A stretch of DNA of 64,000 bases from Paenibacillus xylanexedens (GTDB lineage Bacteria; Bacillota; Bacilli; Paenibacillales; Paenibacillaceae): positions 248,001-312,000 of the forward strand of contig NZ_VEIO01000002.1 in assembly GCF_007680605.1 (NCBI RefSeq). Direction: 5' to 3'. Positions within the stretch are counted from its first letter, which is position 1. Each line of letters starts with the position of its first letter. The position numbers were made by a program, and so were the translations under genes. The notes under the pieces are model-generated. The model was not told the DNA's origin. It searched no databases and was given only the letters and a program-made list of their open reading frames with translations. Of the stretch, positions 18,201 through 26,758 are shown piece after piece.

Positions 18201-19778
18201 TTGCTAAGTTACACAATGAAGATGGTAATTTTCCCAATAGGTTGTCTGCTTGTCATTGTATCCTCTACTGTACTGGGACAAGCATCGCATCCAACCTTGA
18301 TGATCGTCACAGGGATTCTGCTAATGATCAGCATATGGGCGGAACGGCGTTATCCATTTTTAACATGGACCCAATGGCTCATCCTTGGTGCATTTCATTA
18401 TTTCAGTCAATTAAACTGGTGTAATCTGCTCTATTATATGCTCATCATTTCAATGATTCAGAACAAGCAGAGAATGGTACAGACCTTACCCATTTCACTG
18501 CTGCTTATGCTCCAGTATACAATCATCAGGTTGTCATATGTCCCGATAGAACCATACAGCTTGCTCGTGTCGTTATTTGATTTGCTGACCGCCGTGCTGG
18601 TTATTTGGCTATATCATACTTTAATGAACAGTGAGTCTGAACAACGGAAGCTTCGGGAAAAAAATCGGTTTCTTACCCTTCATGATCCGCTTACGGGATT
18701 GTTGAATTACGAAGGATACATGCAGGTGCTTCATAAGACGTTGGAGGAAGAACGATCATTCCTCTTGATTCTTTTGAATGTTAATAATTTTAGTGGATAC
18801 AAAAAAGAATTAGACGATCCCTGGTGTGCAGTCATTAAGGGCATCGGACAAAAGATCACGAATCAGTTCCCCGAAGCTTATGGCATATCGAGGTATGCGG
18901 GCGACCGATTTGCCATTGTGTTGCCGCAAATACCCTATATCGAAGAACGGATATCTTCCTTGTTGTCTAATCAGCTACAGGGATTGCAAGCGAGTTATAG
19001 CGTATCGCGTTATCCGAGGTTATCACAGACCTTGCAGCAATTCATGACCATTGCGGAAGATCAACTGATCGAGCAACAGCGCAGTCAGTGGATTAAAAAT
19101 GAAGAGGAAGTGTTCCGTTCCGAAAGACTGCGGGCTGTAGGCGAGCTTGCTGCAGGGATGGCCCATGAGATCCGTAATCCACTCACCGCAATCCGAGGAT
19201 TTTTGCAACTGTCGCGTGGGCAATCCTTTAATATCGCACCGTGGTATGAAGTTATTATGAGTGAGGTCACAAGAGTCACTGATTTAACGGGGGAATTTTT
19301 ACAATTTTCCAAACCTCAAGTCCATCATATGAAACCGGAGAAGCTGTCGCTTTGTCTGGAACGGGTGATGTCTCTGACCGAATCGGATGCGGCTTCCAGA
19401 GGACACCGGATTACCCTTCATGTGCGGGACGAGTCGGTTTGCGTGAACATGGATCGGGATAAAATTGTACAAGTTCTAATCAATCTGATCCGTAATGCTT
19501 TTGAAGCGATGTCAGACCCCGGAGAGGTACATATCGATATGATACAAGAAGGGGAGAACGTGTTGATCTCCATAGCGGATACGGGGAGCGGGATTCCCGA
19601 GCGTTCGTTAACCGCGATTTTCAACCCGTTTTTTACGACAAAAGAGGAGGGAACGGGACTGGGTCTTGCGCTTTGTCAAAAAATTGTTCAGGACCATAAC
19701 GGTAATATTACCGTTCACAGTGAAATAGGTGCAGGTTCCACTTTCACGTTATGCTTGCCTGTAGAGTCGGGCGAATAA
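18201..19778 (+). CDS. Membrane histidine kinase with internal degenerate GGDEF domain
   Basis: TTG at 18201 taken as start because AAGGGGGCGAGG precedes it; ATG 18216 is the alternative. 525 aa. Five to six membrane helices (about residues 5-130), then a region starting LTLHDPLTGLLNYEGYM, the classic entry into a GGDEF domain. Its catalytic motif reads YAGDRF (about 232-237) instead of GGDEF, so cyclase activity is unlikely. A HisKA domain follows with His322 in GMAHEIRNPLTAIRGFLQLS, and a complete ATPase domain (NLIRNAFEAM, DTGSGIP, GTGLGLALCQK). KinB-like sporulation kinases have a similar kinase half. No response regulator is adjacent, as is usual for kinases feeding the Spo0 phosphorelay. 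A -10 TATAAT at 18144-18149 lies upstream. Confidence 0.85.
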   Translation: MLSYTMKMVIFPIGCLLVIVSSTVLGQASHPTLMIVTGILLMISIWAERRYPFLTWTQWLILGAFHYFSQLNWCNLLYYMLIISMIQNKQRMVQTLPISLLLMLQYTIIRLSYVPIEPYSLLVSLFDLLTAVLVIWLYHTLMNSESEQRKLREKNRFLTLHDPLTGLLNYEGYMQVLHKTLEEERSFLLILLNVNNFSGYKKELDDPWCAVIKGIGQKITNQFPEAYGISRYAGDRFAIVLPQIPYIEERISSLLSNQLQGLQASYSVSRYPRLSQTLQQFMTIAEDQLIEQQRSQWIKNEEEVFRSERLRAVGELAAGMAHEIRNPLTAIRGFLQLSRGQSFNIAPWYEVIMSEVTRVTDLTGEFLQFSKPQVHHMKPEKLSLCLERVMSLTESDAASRGHRITLHVRDESVCVNMDRDKIVQVLINLIRNAFEAMSDPGEVHIDMIQEGENVLISIADTGSGIPERSLTAIFNPFFTTKEEGTGLGLALCQKIVQDHNGNITVHSEIGAGSTFTLCLPVESGE

Positions 19779-19870
19779 TGCTTGGTCATTATAGGCCAGA
19801 CCAGCGCAAAAGGGGGAGAAGGCGTGCTGGGTCTTTTAGTAATATGGAATAAACAAGGGCTATCCTATGA

Positions 19871-19910
19871 ACTCCATCGGTCATTGATTACGATCAATCA
19901 TCGATGGAGC
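19871..19910. repeat. Long imperfect inverted repeat between convergent genes
   Basis: CTCCATCG (19872-19879) pairs with CGATGGAG (19902-19909), and the inner ATTGAT/ATCAAT closes the loop TACG. It lies between the kinase and the convergent DUF418 gene but has no T-run on either side, so it is not a clear intrinsic terminator. Confidence 0.5.
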
Positions 19911-19941
19911 TCCGGGATGCCCTTATTTGCGCGAAACGCAT

Positions 19942-21096
19942 TTATACAGATGTGTCTTGATACGTACTTCCGGGTCTGGGAGAAGGGGAGATCGACAATC
20001 TGCGCCATAACCATTCGACTGGACCTAGTGGATATTTGCGCAGCCAGAGGTGAGAGAAAAGCATTAAGAACAGGCAGATGCCAAGCCATATCAGCAGAAT
20101 AAACAGTGAAGACGGGCGTCCGCCCAGGCCAATTCCCCATCCATAGAAGAGCGCAGAGGCGATGATATTTTGTACAATGTAACAACTTAGCGCCATTTTT
20201 CCAATTTCACCGAAACGCTGGAACAGCGAGGGGAATAGCCCTTTTTCCAACCCATAAGTAATGATTCCGAGATAACCAAGCGTAAGTACTGGCGCGCTGA
20301 TATAGCGTACCCAAATATCCATAACTCCACCGGGAACGAGCAGAAGCAGATTCAGAGGAATACCAGTCGCAAGTCCGGTCATCATCAGTTTACGGCGCTT
20401 ACGGCGTCCTGACTCGTCGTTTGAAAATACACCTGTTCGCAGGAGCAGTGCCCCTAGCAGAAAAAGAAAAATATTTAGTGGGATGATAGCTATCGATTCT
20501 GCACGGAAAAAACCAAAATTATGTAGCCGGAACATTACTTGTTCCCACCATGCTCCAGAAGCGTACAGATGAGTAATGGTATCCATCCCGTTAAAGGATG
20601 AACCGGATTCGAACGCAATCAAGACTGTAATGCCTGTAACGGCAATCACATGTAGGCTTCCTGCAATCACCATCATCGTTAGCATAAAGCGTTTGGAGCG
20701 ATGAATAATGAGGGAAACAATCATGCCAGTAACGGCATAACTCATTAACACGTCATACTCCATTACAAAAATATAATGCAAGAGTCCGTCCAGCAGCAGA
20801 AGGGCACATGACCAGATATAGACACCGGGCCAGGCATAGCCTTTACGAGCTGCTTTTTGGCGTTTCAATTCCATGCCGGCTCCAAATAGCAAAGTGAGCA
20901 TGCCTAGAAATTTTCCATTCACCAAGATGAGCATGATCGTCTGCACCAGACGATCTCCTGAACTCCACCACGGTTCAAGCGCGTTACCGAATACCAGATT
21001 CAGATCGCCAAGGTAAGCAAAAATCCAGATGTTGGTTCCCAAGGTTCCAATAATCGCAAAACCCCGAAGGATATCGAGTAAGGCAATACGTTTCAT
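19942..21096 (-). CDS. DUF418 family membrane protein (YeiB-like)
   Basis: 384 aa with about nine membrane helices. Begins MKRIALLDILRGFAIIGTLGTN, the usual opening of DUF418/YeiB proteins and related heparan-acetyltransferase-like families. The C-terminal DUF418 domain includes IGKMALSCYIVQNIIASALFYGWG. AAAAGGAGG precedes the ATG. Members are thought to be membrane transport or acyl-transfer proteins; function here unknown. It stands alone on the minus strand. Confidence 0.85.
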   Translation of the reverse strand: MKRIALLDILRGFAIIGTLGTNIWIFAYLGDLNLVFGNALEPWWSSGDRLVQTIMLILVNGKFLGMLTLLFGAGMELKRQKAARKGYAWPGVYIWSCALLLLDGLLHYIFVMEYDVLMSYAVTGMIVSLIIHRSKRFMLTMMVIAGSLHVIAVTGITVLIAFESGSSFNGMDTITHLYASGAWWEQVMFRLHNFGFFRAESIAIIPLNIFLFLLGALLLRTGVFSNDESGRRKRRKLMMTGLATGIPLNLLLLVPGGVMDIWVRYISAPVLTLGYLGIITYGLEKGLFPSLFQRFGEIGKMALSCYIVQNIIASALFYGWGIGLGGRPSSLFILLIWLGICLFLMLFSHLWLRKYPLGPVEWLWRRLSISPSPRPGSTYQDTSV

Positions 21097-21337
21097 GCAG
21101 TCCTCCTTTTTTGATACATATGAATTAAAAACAATATAACACAGATGTACTAAAAAGAAATATTAAATTTTAAAGGACATCAGGTTCATGGATAATGCGG
21201 CAGGTACATATCATGTTTCGCCATCGATGTTTTGTAATTTGGAAAATATGGTATTATCTATTAGATACGCTTTATTCTCAGAGGCAGGCTAGTTTAACGA
21301 ATGTACTTTGGATTCAAGTCATAAAGGAGGCACTTGG

Positions 21338-22345
21338 GTGATTAAAAAACATTCTTGGAACCCTGTAACAATGAAGTGGAAAACAATGATCTCTGCTTTT
21401 CTGGCTATGATCCTATTTATGATGTCCGTTGTCCCGGCTCTTGCAGCTTCTCCGGGAAAAACCGTAAATGCATCAGCCAAATTGGCTTATAACCTCAAAG
21501 GACTCAAGTTTAACAAAGTTGTGCAGAAGGCTTATATAGCAGACAAGTACGTATACGTTACGCAGCGCGTGAATACGACATGTCAACTGTCCAGACTACT
21601 GATCAAAGGTAATAATGCCGAATACGTGGATCATATGACGATTACCAACAGCGGGCATTGCCAGACGCTCGATATGTATACGTATAACGGATCGAACTAT
21701 TTTTATTTTAGTTCCAAAGCGGATGTAGCGCCTACCAATGTGTGGTCCCTTCAGGTAGCGAGACTTCAATACTCGGCTGGTAAAACCGTAGATTATACCG
21801 ATCTTCATCGGTTTACTTATATGAACTACGCAAATAAAAAGGGAACAAAACAGGGAACGACATACCGAGTGGATGGCGGTGGCAACAGTAATTATACCGT
21901 GTTCCGGATTCAGACAAGGGAAGGCGGACAATCCAAAACGGATAAGGTAGTGTGGTCTGTGTATGATACGGCTGCTTTAAACAGGCTGCTTGATCAGAAC
22001 AAGCAGGTTCGCATGGACAGCCCAGCGGCAATTAAAGCAGCAGTCTCCAGCTTTACGCAGTCGGGCAGCGGAATTATTCGGCCAAATGGTTCTTTCCAAG
22101 GAGTAGACTTACTGGGTAAGACTCAAATATTTACATCCGGTGGGGCAGAAGGAGATACGCCTCAGATTGCTAAAATCTCAAGTTCAGGCGCGTATCAGTC
22201 TCTTGTAAAAATAACGAATGTCGGAAAACATGAAATCGAGGGTGTACAAACGAAGAACGGGAACGTTTATTTTCTGATTGTGACCGATCCGGGAAACAAA
22301 CCAAATGGGCAGAAAATATACTACGTTCCAGATAGCGTATTTTAA
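21338..22345 (+). CDS. Secreted helveticin J-like protein (class III bacteriocin family)
   Basis: GTG at 21338 chosen for AAAGGAGG upstream (21323-21330). 335 aa with a signal peptide ending at ALAA (about residue 36) and no membrane anchor. Motifs recalled from helveticin J line up in order: VVQKAYIADKYVYVTQ, GHCQTLDMY, NVWSLQVARLQY, FQGVDLLGKTQIF and GKHEIEGVQ. Helveticin J is a large heat-labile bacteriocin with a predicted beta-propeller-like fold. Unlike the Lactobacillus protein this one has a Sec signal. No immunity gene is recognisable next to it. An antibacterial role is therefore plausible, not shown. Confidence 0.7.
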   Translation: MIKKHSWNPVTMKWKTMISAFLAMILFMMSVVPALAASPGKTVNASAKLAYNLKGLKFNKVVQKAYIADKYVYVTQRVNTTCQLSRLLIKGNNAEYVDHMTITNSGHCQTLDMYTYNGSNYFYFSSKADVAPTNVWSLQVARLQYSAGKTVDYTDLHRFTYMNYANKKGTKQGTTYRVDGGGNSNYTVFRIQTREGGQSKTDKVVWSVYDTAALNRLLDQNKQVRMDSPAAIKAAVSSFTQSGSGIIRPNGSFQGVDLLGKTQIFTSGGAEGDTPQIAKISSSGAYQSLVKITNVGKHEIEGVQTKNGNVYFLIVTDPGNKPNGQKIYYVPDSVF

Positions 22346-22415
22346 GAACGTTTTGGTGGGCCTCTGAGAACTATATTGCGATATCCATCTTATGGAATTC
22401 TAAAACAGTGTTTAT

Positions 22416-22460
22416 AGCCGTTGTCTTCGCTCTGTAAAGAGCAAGGGCAACGGTTTTTTT
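22416..22460 (+). terminator. Terminator after the helveticin-like gene
   Basis: GCCGTTG(tc..)GCTCT / AGAGC(..)CAACGG hairpin followed by eight T. Confidence 0.9.
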
Positions 22461-22476
22461 TGGATTTATGGAAGAT

Positions 22477-22506
22477 TTGACCTGCTGGTTACAGTTGTGC
22501 TACATT
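22477..22506 (+). promoter_or_regulatory. Promoter of the ADP-ribose/NrtR operon
   Basis: TTGACC, 18 bases, TACATT. The palindromic operator begins at the next base, which places the repressor over the transcription start. Confidence 0.5.
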
Positions 22507-22543
22507 GTTATTAACTATTTGTTAATAACAAAATGTTAATAAC
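22507..22543 (+). promoter_or_regulatory. Palindromic operator, probable NrtR-like regulator site
   Basis: GTTATTAAC (22507-22515), five bases, and its exact reverse complement GTTAATAAC (22521-22529); a third half-site GTTAATAAC follows at 22535-22543. It lies directly upstream of the regulator's own gene, so autoregulation is likely. Confidence 0.65.
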
Positions 22544-22562
22544 AGAATGAGGTGCATGAATC

Positions 22563-23471
22563 ATGTCTCATGGAGACAAAGCGCTTGACCCGGTTAACAT
22601 TAGCGAAGAGGAGTTCCTAAAAACCTATGATGCCGGAGATTACGAACGTCCCTCGGTTACTGTGGATATGCTTGTATTTACGATCCGAAGCGGAGAACAG
22701 GAAAATTACCGCAAGCTGGCGGAACCGGAGCTTGGCTTGCTGCTGATTCGCAGGGGCGGTCATCCATACCTCGGGCAGTGGGCGCTGCCAGGAGGATTCG
22801 TCTCCATGGATGAATCACTGGAGGATGCTGCCCGGCGGGAATTACAGACGGAGACGGGACTGGACGATATCTATCTGGAGCAGCTGTATACATGGGGAGA
22901 TGTAGGGCGCGATCCGCGTACAAGGGTCATTAGTTGCTCTTACATGGCTTTGGTGGACAGCAGTGAGCTGGAGCTTCAGGCGGGTGATGATGCCAGCGAT
23001 GCAAGCTGGTTCCGGGTAGAGCAGAAGCTCATCGAAGAGAAACGTCATATTCATGAACGCGGACGGGTGACAGAGCGCAGATTGCAACTTATTTTGAGCA
23101 ATGAAACAGAACAGTTGTCCGCCATCGTAGAAACCAAAGAGCAGGTAGAGGGGCGCGTGCGGAACAGAAAATTGAGTATAGTGCATGTTCAAGGGATCGC
23201 GTTTGACCACGCCCAGATTATACATTATGCGTTAGAGCGGCTGCGTTCCAAAATTGAATATACGGATATTGCGTTTAATCTGATGCCGGAGAAATTTACG
23301 TTAACGGCGTTGCAGAAGGTATATGAGATTATTAGCGGCAAAAAACTGCTGGCAGCTGCATTTCGGCGCAAAATGACGGATTGGGTCATCGAGACGGGTA
23401 AATATGCAAGTAGTGCCGGGCATCGGCCATCCCGGTTGTACCGATTAAATCCGGAGAGAGAAGAATGGTAG
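22563..23471 (+). CDS. NrtR-like regulator: Nudix domain fused to winged helix
   Basis: 302 aa. Residues about 35-165 are a Nudix domain with a near-complete box (GFVSMDESLEDAARRELQTETGL); one of the conserved glutamates is Thr, as in other regulators where catalysis is weakened. Residues about 200-300 match the NrtR-type winged helix (FDHAQIIHYALERLRSKIEYTDIAFNLMPEKFTLTALQKVYE). NrtR proteins bind ADP-ribose or related NAD metabolites and repress NAD genes. Here the following genes act on ADP-ribose, so ADP-ribose as effector fits well. GAGGTGC precedes the ATG. First gene of a four-gene operon. Confidence 0.88.
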   Translation: MSHGDKALDPVNISEEEFLKTYDAGDYERPSVTVDMLVFTIRSGEQENYRKLAEPELGLLLIRRGGHPYLGQWALPGGFVSMDESLEDAARRELQTETGLDDIYLEQLYTWGDVGRDPRTRVISCSYMALVDSSELELQAGDDASDASWFRVEQKLIEEKRHIHERGRVTERRLQLILSNETEQLSAIVETKEQVEGRVRNRKLSIVHVQGIAFDHAQIIHYALERLRSKIEYTDIAFNLMPEKFTLTALQKVYEIISGKKLLAAAFRRKMTDWVIETGKYASSAGHRPSRLYRLNPEREEW

Positions 23472-23566
23472 TTGAATTTAGTAATCGGATTCAGTAATGA
23501 GCAGAAATGATTCAATCCGAAGAAAGTAAGCAATAGTTGGACAGATAGAAGTAAGAGGTGATATGT

Positions 23567-24052
23567 ATGGAAAAGTTTACGTTTTTCTGGCGGACGGAAT
23601 CACCGTTCTCTCAGTGGTTTAAGGCTGACTTTACGGTGAACGGGGTTCAGTATACAAGTGCAGAGCAATATATGATGCATCAGAAAGCGCTGCTCTTTGG
23701 CGATCAACAGATTGCGGATAAAATCATGAACAGCCGTTCGGCTTCTGTGCAAAAAAAGCTGGGCCGCCAGGTCACGGGTTTCAACCAGACGACATGGGAA
23801 AGCGAGTGCCAGCGCATTGTCTATGAAGGCAATCAGGCAAAATTTACACAGAACGAGGATTTGCTGGCGGCTTTGCTTGCCACCCGAGGCACAACACTCG
23901 TAGAAGCAAGTCCGGATGACCGAATCTGGGGTGTGGGGCTGGCGGAGGAAGATCCGCGTATTCGTAACCGAAAAACATGGCGAGGAACGAACTGGCTAGG
24001 CGAGATTCTTACTCGTCTGAGAGAAGAGATAGGAAGGGATCGAAATGAGTAA
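23567..24052 (+). CDS. NADAR family (YbiA-like) ADP-ribose-processing protein
   Basis: ATG at 23567 taken with AGAGGTGA upstream. 161 aa, a single NADAR domain: FTFFWRTESPFSQWF, YTSAEQYMMHQKALLFGD, WGVGLAEEDPRIRNRKTWRGTNWLGEIL. Family members act on N-glycosidic bonds of ADP-ribose or riboflavin intermediates, and some reverse guanine ADP-ribosylation on nucleic acid. It overlaps the next gene by 8 bases, so the two are coupled. Together with the PARG-like and macrodomain genes this suggests reversal of ADP-ribosylation. Confidence 0.88.
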   Translation: MEKFTFFWRTESPFSQWFKADFTVNGVQYTSAEQYMMHQKALLFGDQQIADKIMNSRSASVQKKLGRQVTGFNQTTWESECQRIVYEGNQAKFTQNEDLLAALLATRGTTLVEASPDDRIWGVGLAEEDPRIRNRKTWRGTNWLGEILTRLREEIGRDRNE

Positions 24053-25055
24053 CTTCGATAAACAAAACAAACACAACAAAATCAATCATTCAAATCATAA
24101 GACTACGGGGTCTCGTCATTCTAACGTAGCAGCAGAGGGCACAGGTATTAACTCGCGTTCCGGACGCTCGCGTATAGCGCATCAGACGTTGGAGATTCTG
24201 GAAGAAGGCTTGTATGTAAACGGGTATGATCGTGCTGTTCATATCAAGAAAGACATGGAGCAAGCCATTCAGAATTCAGTTCTCTATCGGCCCTCGGAGC
24301 TTTCTGAACTAGGGGAGAAGCTACGCAAAGGGGGACGGGGACGCATAGATGAGCAAGCAAGCTCGGCAGGGAACCAGCAAGAATCCCGGTCTATGGAGTC
24401 CCGAGGAAACCTGGCACGGATAGAAGTAACCAGTGAAACGACGCTTGCAGCAGCAGCGCGTCTGACCCTGGAGGAGGGTAGAACGGATGTTGTTTGTTTA
24501 AATTTTGCATCGGCCAAAAATCCGGGCGGTGGTTTCCTTGGTGGAAGTCAGGCTCAGGAGGAAAGCTTGGCACGGGCAACGGGGCTGTATCCATGTATTG
24601 CACAGATGACCGAGATGTATGAGTATAATCGCAAGCAGCGGACTTGCCTCTACTCGGACCATATGATCTATTCTCCAGGTGTTCCCGTGATCCGTGACGA
24701 CTATGACCGATTGCTGGATCAATATTACACAACCGCCTTGATCACCGCTCCGGCGGTAAATGCAGGTGTGGTCAAAGAGCGGAAGGAAGCAACAGATGCA
24801 GAGATCAAGTCGGTCATGAAGCAACGCATTCGATATGTACTGGAGGTTGCTGCTGTACAAGGCCATAGAACCATCGTACTTGGAGCCTTTGGCTGTGGTG
24901 TGTTTCGGAATGAGCCGGAACGGGTCGCTTCGTATTTTGCCGAGGTCTTGGATGAAGAAGGATACAGGGACTACTTCGATTACATCGTATTTGCCGTATA
25001 TGACCGGAGTGCAGGACAGCGAACGTTGGAAGCCTTCAAGCGCCTGCTAGCATGA
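24045..25055 (+). CDS. PARG-like macrodomain protein (TIGR02452 family)
   Basis: 336 aa. After a variable, polar N-terminus (about 40 residues) the domain reads IAHQTLEILEEGLYV, then the diagnostic loop FASAKNPGGGFLGGSQAQEESLARATGLYP (about residues 152-181) with the glutamate pair used by poly(ADP-ribose) glycohydrolases, and later TIVLGAFGCGVFRNEP. It would hydrolyse ADP-ribose chains or O-linked ADP-ribose in the cytoplasm. AGGAAGGGATCGAA precedes the ATG. Confidence 0.88.
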   Translation: MSNFDKQNKHNKINHSNHKTTGSRHSNVAAEGTGINSRSGRSRIAHQTLEILEEGLYVNGYDRAVHIKKDMEQAIQNSVLYRPSELSELGEKLRKGGRGRIDEQASSAGNQQESRSMESRGNLARIEVTSETTLAAAARLTLEEGRTDVVCLNFASAKNPGGGFLGGSQAQEESLARATGLYPCIAQMTEMYEYNRKQRTCLYSDHMIYSPGVPVIRDDYDRLLDQYYTTALITAPAVNAGVVKERKEATDAEIKSVMKQRIRYVLEVAAVQGHRTIVLGAFGCGVFRNEPERVASYFAEVLDEEGYRDYFDYIVFAVYDRSAGQRTLEAFKRLLA

Positions 25056-25113
25056 GTGTGAGCAGGGGTAGTGGGAAAGCAGGGACGTCATGTCATAGAA
25101 AGGGTGAACTAAC

Positions 25114-25536
25114 ATGCAATTTCATGAACGACAACAGGATTTGTTTGAACTAGAGGATCACTATGCGCTGGCACATTGCATATCAGCCGATGCGAGAATG
25201 GGTAAAGGAATCGCGGTGCAATTCAAAGAGCGGTTTGATCTACAGACTCTTCAGGAGCAAGCGAAGCTGGAGCCGCTGGACATTGGGAGATGTTATCCGG
25301 TTGGAAGGACGCTGAATCTTGTGACCAAAGCCAAATTTTCAAATAAACCTACGTATTCATCATTAACACAGGCGGTTGAATCAATGCGGGACGTCTGTAT
25401 AGAGCAGGGAATTACTGAGCTGGCTATGCCCCGAATCGGTTGCGGGTTGGACAGATTGAAGTGGGAGAAGGTCAGCGTCATTATTCAGAATACGTTTGCG
25501 GAGATGGATATCGAGATCGTTGTATGTACGGTATGA
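25114..25536 (+). CDS. Macrodomain protein (TARG1/DarG or Poa1-like)
   Basis: 140 aa, one macrodomain: ALAHCISADARMGKGIAVQFKERF at residues about 19-42, and LAMPRIGCGLDRLKWEKV near the C-terminus. The pattern of Ser-Ala-Asp, GKGIA and IGCGLDRL resembles TARG1, DarG macrodomain and yeast Poa1, which remove ADP-ribose from DNA bases or acidic residues, or the phosphate from ADP-ribose-1''-phosphate. Fourth gene of the operon; no DarT-like toxin is present beside it. Confidence 0.87.
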   Translation: MQFHERQQDLFELEDHYALAHCISADARMGKGIAVQFKERFDLQTLQEQAKLEPLDIGRCYPVGRTLNLVTKAKFSNKPTYSSLTQAVESMRDVCIEQGITELAMPRIGCGLDRLKWEKVSVIIQNTFAEMDIEIVVCTV

Positions 25537-25570
25537 TGGAGTACAATCGGTATGCTGTATCTAAAATAAA

Positions 25571-25717
25571 AAACCTCAGCTGGGTAAGGAAGCGTGCGAG
25601 TGACGGGGAGTAAGACGATTACGAAGTCTGATCCCTGTATTCATTAAGCCTGGAGCATGATTCATCTGCTCTGTGCTCTCGCAAACGCGCTTCCGTTACC
25701 GAAGCGAGGTTTTTTGT
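25571..25717. terminator. Large branched hairpin ending in T-runs on both strands
   Basis: Outer AAACCTC/GAGGTTT (25571-25577 with 25706-25712); then GGTAA (25583-25587) with TTACC (25696-25700), GGAAGCG (25588-25594) with CGCTTCC (25688-25694) and TGCGAG (25595-25600) with CTCGCA (25678-25683). Inside are two further hairpins (GGGGA..AGAC / GTCT..TCCCT, and GAGCA/TGCTC), giving a three-way junction. It lies between convergent operons and has T-rich tails both ways. It may be more than a terminator. Confidence 0.7.
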
Positions 25718-25744
25718 TGTTTTTATAAATAGGCGAAGCTGGAT

Positions 25745-26704
25745 TTATTTTTTGGAAAACATTTCTTTTGCTTCATCCATAGCCATCTTGTTCCCGATAG
25801 AGGAATAATCAAGCCAAGGCTGTGCCCCGATTGGGTATACATGACCTGCTTTGACCGCTTTCAGCCCTTGCCAGATCGGATTGTTTTGTAGCTCCTTGAA
25901 CATCGTTTGGGCTTCATCGTCCGAGTTAACCACGACAAAGATCGCATCGGCATCATAGTCCGGCAGCACCTCACGGGATACAACCTGATACGGTTTGGAA
26001 GTGTCCATTTCTTTGATGCCTTTGGCTGGAGTCAGTCCGAGATCATCGTACAAAATAGGGCCCATAGGACGGCGTGTGCTGAATACACGTAATTCCTTGG
26101 CGGTCACACGAATCGCCATCACGGTGCCGTCACCGATCTGATCATGAATCAGTGACTTAACTTCCTTCGTTTCCGTTTCGTAGTCCTGAATATATTGCTC
26201 CGCTTCCTTCTCGCGATTTACCAGCTTGCCAATCTCTTTCAGGTGATCCCGCCATGTGCCGTCGTCCAGATTGAACACCTGTACAGGTGCGATTTTTTCG
26301 AATTTGGCTACATCGTCACCGGAAAACTCCTCATCGAGATAGATGACATCCGGTTTAAGCGCGAGCAATGCTTCCATATCCGGGTCTTTGACGGGGCCAA
26401 GTGGTGTCGTATCTTTCAGGCGATCAGCCACATGGGACAGGAAACCTTTCGCTTCACCGCCGATGACAGAACCGACAGGCGTGATCCCGAGAGAAAGCAA
26501 ATCATTGGTCAGGTGGATGGACATGGAAGCGATACGCGGCTCACCCGAAGCTGCATTGTTATTTGTATTGTCTGCCGAGGTGCTTGGGTTTGAAGTGGTG
26601 TTTGAATCGTTTGCGCCCGATGTGGACGTTTTGGCTGTCCCGCAGGCTGCAAGAACCAGAACCAAACTAATGGTTAGCAAAAACATAAGATTTTTCTTTA
26701 ACAT
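25745..26704 (-). CDS. Ferri-siderophore ABC transporter substrate-binding lipoprotein
   Basis: 319 aa. Signal peptide with lipobox VLAACG (Cys at about 21), a low-complexity Ser/Asn/Thr linker to about 55, then an FhuD/FeuA-like class III binding domain (RIASMSIHLTNDLLSLGITPVG; LLALKPDVIYLDEE; C-terminal AQPWLDYSSIGNKMAMD). It would capture iron-loaded siderophore at the cell surface. Last gene of a minus-strand unit with two FecCD permeases. Confidence 0.9.
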   Translation of the reverse strand: MLKKNLMFLLTISLVLVLAACGTAKTSTSGANDSNTTSNPSTSADNTNNNAASGEPRIASMSIHLTNDLLSLGITPVGSVIGGEAKGFLSHVADRLKDTTPLGPVKDPDMEALLALKPDVIYLDEEFSGDDVAKFEKIAPVQVFNLDDGTWRDHLKEIGKLVNREKEAEQYIQDYETETKEVKSLIHDQIGDGTVMAIRVTAKELRVFSTRRPMGPILYDDLGLTPAKGIKEMDTSKPYQVVSREVLPDYDADAIFVVVNSDDEAQTMFKELQNNPIWQGLKAVKAGHVYPIGAQPWLDYSSIGNKMAMDEAKEMFSKK

Positions 26705-26758
26705 AAATTCGCGTTCTCCTTAAACATCTCATGGATGAAATTCATATTTTGGATAGCT

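Noticed and set aside
19782..20102. ORF of 106 codons after the GGDEF-kinase gene
   Set aside because: It mostly overlaps the DUF418 gene on the other strand and has no family resemblance.
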